57,900 nt of DNA, from positions 1 through 57,900 of the forward strand of contig JAEURV010000066.1 of the NCBI GenBank assembly GCA_016788465.1, in the 5' to 3' direction. Shown piece by piece: positions 52,754 to 57,900 of the stretch; within the stretch, counting starts at the first letter, position 1, and every line of letters begins with the position of its first letter. Both the position numbers and the translations under genes were made by a program. The notes beneath the pieces were generated by a model. The model worked only from the letters and a program-made list of their open reading frames with translations. It did no database searches and was not told where the DNA came from. This DNA comes from Nitrospira sp. (GTDB taxonomy: Bacteria; Nitrospirota; Nitrospiria; Nitrospirales; Nitrospiraceae).

Positions 52754-53752
52754 ATGAGTCGATCCAGTATCAAGGAAATCATCACAAAAGTCGAAAAGCG
52801 GATCGACGCCTACCGAAATGAAAATGCCAGGATCAGCAGCCAGATCACGATTCTCTCACTGAACGCCACTATTGAAGCAGCGAGAGCCGGGGAAGCGGGA
52901 CGAGGGTTCGGGGTCGTCGCTAATGAGGTGCGGACGCTTGCATCCCAGGCGGCTGCTGCATCGGAGGATCTTGGAAGCCTGCGGAACGAGTTATTGCAAC
53001 AGTTTACAGAACGGGAATGGGACCGATTATCCGATACTGCACAGACGCTGGTGCAGTTGATCGTTCGTAATCTGTATGAACGCACTGCCGATGTTCGGTG
53101 GTGGGCTACCGATGAAGCGTTGGTTCATGCGTTAGAATCGATGGAGAGCGCCGCCCTAAGGCATGCAGAGGAACGGCTCAGTCTCATCAACCGCTTCTAT
53201 TCCGTTTATCTGAATTTGATCTTGGTGGGGATGAACGGAGAGGTGCTCGCCTGCTCGCGTCCGACACAATTCCCCAAGGTCAGGGGATCGAATGTCTCGC
53301 GGTCGCACTGGTTTAGGAAGGCCATGGCCACGACGGCCGGCGATCAGTATGCCGTCGATGATATTGCCAATGATGCCGCGCATGATGGCCGATTGGTCGC
53401 GGTCTTTGCGGCAGCCGTACGGCAGGCCGGGAAAGTGGATGGGAAGTGCATTGGCGTACTGGGAGTGGTGTTTGATTGGGAACCTCAGGCCAGAACCATC
53501 GTTCGGAAGGAAGTGACGATGTCGGCTGAGACGTGGACGCGCAGTCGCGTGATGTTGCTCGACAACAATCTGCGGGTGATTGCATCGTCCGACGACAAGG
53601 GGTTGCTTCAGCCATTTCTGCTGGAGCATAACGGACAGGCGAAGGGCTATTACCTGAATACCGATCGGGAGATCATTGCGTTCGCAAAGACGATCGGATA
53701 CCAGGAGTATGACGGGTTGGGATGGTACGCCGTGATCGTCCAGAAACCGTAA
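52754..53752 (+). CDS. Soluble chemoreceptor-like protein: minimal MCP tip then Cache-like domain
   Basis: A 332-residue protein with no membrane segment or signal peptide. Residues ~15-75 contain the MCP signalling tip, [20 protein letters not shown] then [15 protein letters not shown], with the Glu and Arg residues that contact CheA and CheW in E. coli receptors. Only about 30 residues of helix lie before the tip, so the long coiled-coil stalk is missing. Residues ~135-330 resemble a Cache-type sensor ([20 protein letters not shown] and [20 protein letters not shown]). Order is thus reversed relative to normal receptors. No CheA or CheW gene is in the window. GAGAAGA precedes the ATG. Confidence 0.8.
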   Translation: MSRSSIKEIITKVEKRIDAYRNENARISSQITILSLNATIEAARAGEAGRGFGVVANEVRTLASQAAAASEDLGSLRNELLQQFTEREWDRLSDTAQTLVQLIVRNLYERTADVRWWATDEALVHALESMESAALRHAEERLSLINRFYSVYLNLILVGMNGEVLACSRPTQFPKVRGSNVSRSHWFRKAMATTAGDQYAVDDIANDAAHDGRLVAVFAAAVRQAGKVDGKCIGVLGVVFDWEPQARTIVRKEVTMSAETWTRSRVMLLDNNLRVIASSDDKGLLQPFLLEHNGQAKGYYLNTDREIIAFAKTIGYQEYDGLGWYAVIVQKP

Positions 53753-53795
53753 GACGGGTTGCCGGGAGAGAACGCACACCGCCAGCCGGCACAGG

Positions 53796-54695
53796 TTAAG
53801 CGGCGGAGGAACCAGCTGTCCCCAGCGTTGTCAGTACGGCATCAGCGATCCGTCCCAGGGCAAGTGCAGCAGGGCAAGACGGGCTATGCTGGATGACTGG
53901 CACGTAGGCCCGAACCGACTGTTCCATTGCAGCATCCTCAGGGATCTCGCCAAGCAAACTCAAATCTCCTCCGACATATTCCTTGAGGAGCTTCCTGAGC
54001 TGCTGCACATTCACGCGGGCCCGTCCTGAGGTGCGGTTAAGGATGAGGGCAGGGTGAAAAGCCTGCAGGGCTGATTCAGCCACCCTCCGACCGGATTCAT
54101 CCGTCTTGCCTGCGACGTCCAGGACCTCTTCTACGCTGCTGTAATCGCGGTTGGCGAGACCCTCTGCCGTCACGTCTTTCATCAGGAACATGGAGAGGAC
54201 GCGGCGAATCGCTGCCAGCTTAATGAATCGATAGAGGTCGAGCACTGACGTGGGGTCCGGAGTTGCAACAGCGATGTGATGGTCGGCCATTAAAAAAAAG
54301 TCCAGCGCATGATAGCTCGTTCCGGCGCCGATATCGACGAGGATGATGTCTGCATGGATGTCTTGGAAATGCCGAATCAGACGCTTCTTCTGTGAATAGG
54401 GCATGTTGGCGGTGGCCAATGTATCGCCGGTGCCCGGGATGATCCTCAAGTTCGGATGGAGTGGGAGTTGTTGCGCGAGTGCGTCCAACTGCTCAACCCG
54501 ATGGGTGAGAAAGTCCGTCAAGGTCATGGGCGGGTTGAGGAGGCCGAGCAAGATATGAGCATCAGCGCCACCGACGTCCAGGTCCGCGAGCACCACCCGT
54601 CTTCCTTTTTTCGCAAGGAGTAGGGCCAGATTGGTTGCGACGACACTCTTCCCGACACCACCTTTACCTGATGCGACGGAAATGATCTGTGCCAT
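53796..54695 (-). CDS. MinD/ParA-family ATPase (second copy, FlhG-like)
   Basis: A 299-residue MinD/ParA protein on the minus strand. Deviant Walker A: SVASGKGGVGKSVVATNLAL; switch segment LADLDVGGADAHILLGLL; Walker B: IILVDIGAGTSYHAL. It is related to but distinct from flhG (18077-18946): it lacks the LGLGNLD segment, reading VGGADAH instead. It is transcribed away from the HTH gene at 54875 and faces the MCP-like gene. ATG 54695 with AGGA about ten bases upstream is preferred to ATG 54731. A role in positioning or regulating flagella is suggested by context only. Confidence 0.85.
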   Translation of the reverse strand: MAQIISVASGKGGVGKSVVATNLALLLAKKGRRVVLADLDVGGADAHILLGLLNPPMTLTDFLTHRVEQLDALAQQLPLHPNLRIIPGTGDTLATANMPYSQKKRLIRHFQDIHADIILVDIGAGTSYHALDFFLMADHHIAVATPDPTSVLDLYRFIKLAAIRRVLSMFLMKDVTAEGLANRDYSSVEEVLDVAGKTDESGRRVAESALQAFHPALILNRTSGRARVNVQQLRKLLKEYVGGDLSLLGEIPEDAAMEQSVRAYVPVIQHSPSCPAALALGRIADAVLTTLGTAGSSAA

Positions 54696-54836
54696 TGAGA
54701 TCCGTTCCTGTTGGTTTGAGGCAACTGTCACAGACTTCTTCGGTCGCTGCGCCTGAAATCTGAACAGACCGGCAGTTATCCGTACACAGCGGAAAGAAAT
54801 GAATCGTGACGGTGGAGATGTGGGCTCAACAGTCGC

Positions 54837-54864
54837 TTAAGTTTTCTAGCCGATACGCCGATAC
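54837..54864 (+). promoter_or_regulatory. Possible sigma28-type promoter for the HTH-cheY side
   Basis: TTAAGTTT (54837-54844), 12-base spacer, GCCGATAC (54857-54864); TAAGTTTT with an 11-base spacer fits equally. The -10 box is close to consensus. A second GCCGATAC copy lies at 54849-54856. Transcription would begin near 54871, leaving almost no leader before ATG 54875. Confidence 0.65.
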
Positions 54865-54874
54865 GTCACTCGTT

Positions 54875-55108
54875 ATGAACAGTGATGTATCTGCAGAAAC
54901 GACGACTCAATCCGAGACGAGCGACGCTCGGGACGGAGAAATTCTCACTGTCATGGAGGTCGCACGGTTTCTTCGGGTGCCCAAGTCCACGGTCTATAAG
55001 CTGGCACGAGTTGGTGAGCTCCCGGCGTCCAAAATCGGAAAGCACTGGCGCTTCCTTCGGCGTGACATCCATGAATGGATGCATAGCCGGTCCAAGCAAG
55101 CCACATGA
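54875..55108 (+). CDS. Small excisionase/MerR-type helix-turn-helix DNA-binding protein
   Basis: A 77-residue protein. A Ser/Thr/Glu-rich tail (about residues 1-24) precedes a winged helix-turn-helix of the excisionase/BldC type: LTVMEVARFLRVPKSTVYKL then ARVGELPASKIGKHWRFLRR. Such proteins bind DNA as adaptors or regulators. It is divergent from a MinD-like ATPase, a combination that suggests a shared regulatory role. ATG 54875 is chosen because the sigma28-like promoter overlaps the longer frame from 54806; no Shine-Dalgarno is evident, so the start is uncertain and the mRNA might be leaderless. ATG 54953-54955 inside the domain is unlikely. Confidence 0.7.
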   Translation: MNSDVSAETTTQSETSDARDGEILTVMEVARFLRVPKSTVYKLARVGELPASKIGKHWRFLRRDIHEWMHSRSKQAT

Positions 55109-55296
55109 CACGCCCAACAGTGCGAAAGCCTCTGGAGCCCGGCTATTCGCTATCCAGGTGCACACCAGATGAGGTGCAGGCGTGAGCGGTCAGTATGAGG
55201 CGCTCCGGGGTGTGTGCATGCGAGTGAGTCGTTTCCCATACGCACATATGAATTCCTCTCTGCCTGGCACGAGTCAAGAGCGGTGGTCTCTCAGGA

Positions 55297-55323
55297 TCAA
55301 GTCGTACAAGAGTTATTCCGATT
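55297..55323 (+). promoter_or_regulatory. Possible sigma28-type promoter for cheY-cheZ-motA
   Basis: TCAAGTCG (55297-55304), 11-base spacer, TTCCGATT (55316-55323); the CCGAT core is kept. It lies 82 bases before cheY in a 296-base gap that holds no gene. Confidence 0.5.
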
Positions 55324-55404
55324 CATGGTGAAGGAGTTCCCCATGCACCACCGATCATTCACTGCGGTTGGAGCGTCGGGAGTGAGCTGAGAAAAGGAGG
55401 CACT

Positions 55405-55785
55405 ATGCCAGCCGATCTAAGTATGAAGATTCTCATCGTGGATGACATGGTCACGATGCGAAGAATTGTGACAAATGTTCTGAAACAGCTCGGCTTTTCT
55501 AATATCGACGAAGCGGAGAACGGCCAGGATGGTCTGCAGAAGCTCAAGGCTGGCAAGTATGATTTCGTCGTTTCGGATTGGAACATGCCGGTGATGACCG
55601 GAATCGACATGCTCCGGGCGATCCGGGCGGACGAGCAATTAAAAGCCATACCGGTTCTGATGGTGACGGCTGAAGCGCAACAGAAGAACTTGGTAGAGGC
55701 CGTACAGGCCGGAGTCAGTAATTACATCGTGAAACCGTTCACGGCTGAGACCATGCAAGAAAAACTCGCCAAGATATTCAAGTAA
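55405..55785 (+). CDS. cheY: Chemotaxis response regulator CheY
   Basis: A 126-residue receiver, standard CheY length. Key residues: D13/D14 ([15 protein letters not shown]), phospho-acceptor D58 ([10 protein letters not shown]), T88 ([11 protein letters not shown]) and K110 (IVKPF). It is highly similar to E. coli CheY through the FliM-binding face (alpha4-beta5-alpha5). Phosphorylated CheY binds FliM, whose N-terminal peptide is intact (9577). AAGGAGG lies five bases before the ATG. cheZ follows after 50 bases. Confidence 0.97.
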   Translation: MPADLSMKILIVDDMVTMRRIVTNVLKQLGFSNIDEAENGQDGLQKLKAGKYDFVVSDWNMPVMTGIDMLRAIRADEQLKAIPVLMVTAEAQQKNLVEAVQAGVSNYIVKPFTAETMQEKLAKIFK

Positions 55786-55835
55786 CGTGGAGTGCACGGG
55801 GCATGTGTGCATGAGTGAACTCGAGGGAGGTAAGA

Positions 55836-56423
55836 GTGAAAAAACGAGGACATAAACTCTACGAAGAACTCGGCGACCTGGCCCGGTTTGTTGAAAACGC
55901 GATGAAGACCATTTCCAATGTCGGTCCACAGATCGTCTCCAGCAGTCAACAGTTGCCGACGGCATCCTCGCATCTGAGCGACCTCAATAAAATGACGGAA
56001 GAAGGGACTCTTGAGGTGATGCGCTTGACAGAGCTGCTTCAGGATGAGCACGGCCACATCGGAAAGGAATTGCGAGCGGTGATTGAGGTCTTACAAACCA
56101 TGGACTGTGCCAAGCTTGCAGAGCGACTGGAGAACATCAATGCCCTCTTGGGTCAAGAAGGGAAACACTTGACCGAGATCATGACGGCGTTGTCGTTTCA
56201 GGACTTGGTGGCACAACGAGTCAAGAAACTCGTCTCGATTATCGATGAAGTCCAACAACGGTTGATGGAACTCGTAGTGGTGTTCGGTCTGCAACAGAGC
56301 GGAGACAAGGCGGTGACGGACGGCACAGCGGGACATTTGTTGAAACAACTTGAGGAGTCAAAGACCACCGCCATGAAACAGAAAGTGGCCGACGATATCC
56401 TGGCGCAGTTTGGGTTCAAATAA
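55836..56423 (+). CDS. cheZ: CheY-P phosphatase CheZ-like protein
   Basis: A 195-residue helical-bundle protein. The catalytic region matches CheZ: SFQDLVAQRVKKLVSIIDEV near residue 125-145, where the Asp and the Gln that inserts into CheY's active site line up with E. coli D143 and Q147. The C-terminal peptide ADDILAQFGFK matches the CheY-binding tail. GTG 55836 with GGGAGG five bases upstream is chosen over a longer frame. It sits between cheY and motA. Confidence 0.9.
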   Translation: MKKRGHKLYEELGDLARFVENAMKTISNVGPQIVSSSQQLPTASSHLSDLNKMTEEGTLEVMRLTELLQDEHGHIGKELRAVIEVLQTMDCAKLAERLENINALLGQEGKHLTEIMTALSFQDLVAQRVKKLVSIIDEVQQRLMELVVVFGLQQSGDKAVTDGTAGHLLKQLEESKTTAMKQKVADDILAQFGFK

Positions 56424-56547
56424 GGCGCTCAAGAACAGGGCCGGCGTTTCTGGTTGTGAGTTCCACGGTGGGAAAAGCGAGAACTCGAAAACTTTCAAAC
56501 AGAAATCAATAGCGCGTGATCGGTTGCATGTATGAGGGCGATGGCGA

Positions 56548-57318
56548 ATGGATATCGCAACAATTCTTGGAATCGTAATCGCCTTAGGTTCCATCATCGG
56601 CGGGCAGGTGCTCGAAGGTGGGCATGTCGGCTCGATCATGCAGCTGACGGCCTTCATCATCGTGATCGGAGGTACGTTTGGTGCCATTTGCATTCAGAAT
56701 CCGTTGCCGGTGGTGATCAAGGCATTCGGCGCGCTGACCCTCGCGATCTCAGGACCTCACATCGACAACAAAGGCACGATCAAGCTCATACTGGAACTCG
56801 CCAATATCTCACGGAAACAAGGGCTGTTGGCGTTAGAGGGAAAGCTGAAAACCATCACGGATCCGTTCATGAAAAAAGGCGTCCAGCTCATTGTCGACGG
56901 AACGGAGCCCAAGGCCGTCATCGAGATCCTCGAAATTGAGGTGGAGCACCACGAAGAGCAAGGTGTGATCGCAGCCAAGGTGTGGGAAGCAGCCGGCGGT
57001 TATGCGCCAACCATTGGGATTATCGGAGCCGTGCTCGGCCTCATTCACGTGATGGAGAACCTCGCTGATCCGTCGAAGTTGGGTGGCGGAATCGCGGTGG
57101 CGTTCGTGGCGACGGTATACGGAGTAGGAGCGGCCAACCTCTTTTTCTTGCCTTTGGCCAATAAGATCAAACTGAAGCTGAAGGAGGAAGCCGGCTCCAG
57201 GAACTTGATTATTATGGGACTGGCTGGTCTGGCTCAGGGGGAAAACCCTCGACTCCTACAAGAGAAGTTGGAAGGCGTGCTGCCGCACAATGAACGGACG
57301 AAGGAGGCGAAGAAGTGA
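56548..57318 (+). CDS. motA: Stator protein MotA
   Basis: MotA surrounds MotB in the stator and pushes FliG. The 256-residue protein has four membrane segments (first two at about residues 3-22 and 32-52, last two after residue 150), a cytoplasmic loop with charged residues, and the conserved end of TM3 and TM4 (GYAPTIGIIGAVLGLIHVME and GGGIAVAFVATVYGVGAANL). No Shine-Dalgarno of good quality precedes ATG 56548. motB follows after a repeat-filled gap. Confidence 0.96.
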   Translation: MDIATILGIVIALGSIIGGQVLEGGHVGSIMQLTAFIIVIGGTFGAICIQNPLPVVIKAFGALTLAISGPHIDNKGTIKLILELANISRKQGLLALEGKLKTITDPFMKKGVQLIVDGTEPKAVIEILEIEVEHHEEQGVIAAKVWEAAGGYAPTIGIIGAVLGLIHVMENLADPSKLGGGIAVAFVATVYGVGAANLFFLPLANKIKLKLKEEAGSRNLIIMGLAGLAQGENPRLLQEKLEGVLPHNERTKEAKK

Positions 57319-57320
57319 AG

Positions 57321-57387
57321 CGTCGTTCGTGAAGCGTATTCCGCTCTGAACTCGGACGCTTCACGGTTCACGGTTCACGGTTCACGC
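57321..57387. repeat. Palindromic repeat with TTCACGG tandem units between motA and motB
   Basis: Perfect 10-bp inverted arms CGTGAAGCGT (57328-57337) and ACGCTTCACG (57356-57365), followed by tandem TTCACGG units at 57360, 57367 and 57374 and TTCACGC at 57381. The stretch 57321-57337 is an exact reverse complement of 21003-21019 between flgF and flgG. It fills the motA-motB gap. Confidence 0.75.
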
Positions 57388-57394
57388 GTGATAC

Positions 57395-57900
57395 ATGGCG
57401 AAACACAAGCACGAGGAACATGAAAACCACGAGCGATGGCTCGTCTCCTATGCCGACTTTATCACGTTGCTGTTTGCGTTTTTCGTCGTGATGTATTCCA
57501 TCTCCTCGGTCAATGTTGGAAAGTACCGAACCGTCAGCGAGTCGATCAAAGCGGCATTGAATCCGATCGTGAGTCCGCCGGCCACCCCGACTCCGTTGAC
57601 GTTGAGCACCAATAAACAGGCACTGACGGCGCCCGATGCTCCGGGAAGCAAGGATGTTGCGATCCGCAAACTGCGCAATCTTGTGAAGGGGATTAAGGCT
57701 TCGCCGCAATTGGTGTTGGTGCGGATCACGGAACGGGTGAACGGAGATATCGTGATTACCATTCCTGATCAGTTGCTGTTCAACAGCGGCGAGGCAGCCA
57801 TCCGCAACGAAGCGCTGCCGTTTCTTGAAGGCCTGAGCGCGGCCGTTGTGGAACTCAACCGGTATACCAGGGTTGAGGGACATACGGACAATGTCCCCAT
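57395..57900 (+). CDS. motB: Stator protein MotB, truncated by the window end
   Basis: The first 168 residues of MotB are visible. A short basic N-terminus (MAKHKHEEHENHERW) is followed by the single membrane helix (LVSYADFITLLFAFFVVMYS), which carries the ion-binding Asp at residue 21, then a linker and the start of the OmpA-like peptidoglycan-binding domain, with FNSGEAAIRNEALPFLEGLS and VEGHTDNVP near the end of the window. The ATG is 8 bases after the repeat; no good Shine-Dalgarno is seen, so it may depend on motA. The C-terminus is missing. Confidence 0.95.
   Translation, partial: MAKHKHEEHENHERWLVSYADFITLLFAFFVVMYSISSVNVGKYRTVSESIKAALNPIVSPPATPTPLTLSTNKQALTAPDAPGSKDVAIRKLRNLVKGIKASPQLVLVRITERVNGDIVITIPDQLLFNSGEAAIRNEALPFLEGLSAAVVELNRYTRVEGHTDNVP

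Noticed and set aside
53796-54695. Calling the minus-strand MinD-like protein FlhG
   Set aside because: FlhG is encoded in the canonical place after flhF; this one has a different switch region and sits with an HTH gene, so it is kept as a distinct MinD-like protein.
1-57900. CRISPR arrays, tRNA or rRNA genes, transposases, phage genes
   Set aside because: None seen on either strand; the window is a compact flagellar locus without mobile-element genes.

Overview
This window is one almost unbroken flagellar, chemotaxis and motility locus from a Gram-negative bacterium. P- and L-ring genes (flgH, flgI, flgA) imply an outer membrane. The gene set (single short flagellin, FliW/CsrA, MotE, FlhF/FlhG, CheZ, sigma54- and sigma28-like promoters) and the moderately high GC suggest Nitrospirota, probably Nitrospira. 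That assignment is inference from overall protein style; no rRNA or marker gene is present.

Layout, left to right. (1) 5-4505: fliG, a receiver-FliH fusion, fliI, fliJ, motE (switch, export ATPase, stator support), mostly with overlapping ends. (2) 5035-8714: fliK, flgD, flgE (hook assembly) behind a sigma54-like promoter. (3) 9014-19716: fliL-M-N-O-P-Q-R, flhB, flhA, flhF, flhG, fliA (C-ring, export gate, placement/number control, sigma28) behind a second sigma54-like promoter. (4) 20211-25228: flgF, flgG, flgA, flgH, an unknown small gene, flgI, flgJ (rod and rings) behind a third sigma54-like promoter. (5) 25298-30817: flgM, flgN, flgK, flgL, then csrA and fliW, behind sigma28-like promoters. 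(6) 30918-36077: a divergent signalling pair: a hybrid histidine kinase and an HD-GYP-type protein on the minus strand, and a PilZ protein on the plus strand, each side with its own sigma28-like promoter. (7) 36527-48215: a glycosylation block: a 2121-residue protein combining several glycosyltransferase and methyltransferase domains, two GT9-like proteins, a Maf-like/CgeB-like protein and an unknown 175-residue protein. (8) 48408-51829: flagellin, flaG, fliD, fliS, fliT. (9) 52095-57900: a second PilZ protein, a soluble chemoreceptor-like protein in reversed domain order, a second MinD-like ATPase divergent from a small HTH protein, cheY, cheZ, motA, and motB cut by the window end.

How it fits together. 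The promoters seen by eye suggest a two-tier programme: sigma54-like sites precede hook/basal-body/export genes and the glycosylation block, and sigma28-like sites (TCAAG-N14/15-GCCGATA type) precede flgM, csrA-fliW, flagellin, the c-di-GMP module and chemotaxis genes. FliA and FlgM, the sigma28/anti-sigma28 pair, are both encoded here. CsrA and FliW probably control flagellin translation: the flagellin leader carries six GGA motifs. The glycosylation block next to the flagellin gene probably decorates the filament.

Most notable points: the REC-FliH fusion, the giant multi-enzyme glycosylation protein with its 175-residue neighbour, the tip-only soluble chemoreceptor, the coherent sigma28-like promoter set, and a dispersed palindromic intergenic repeat found at four places in the locus.
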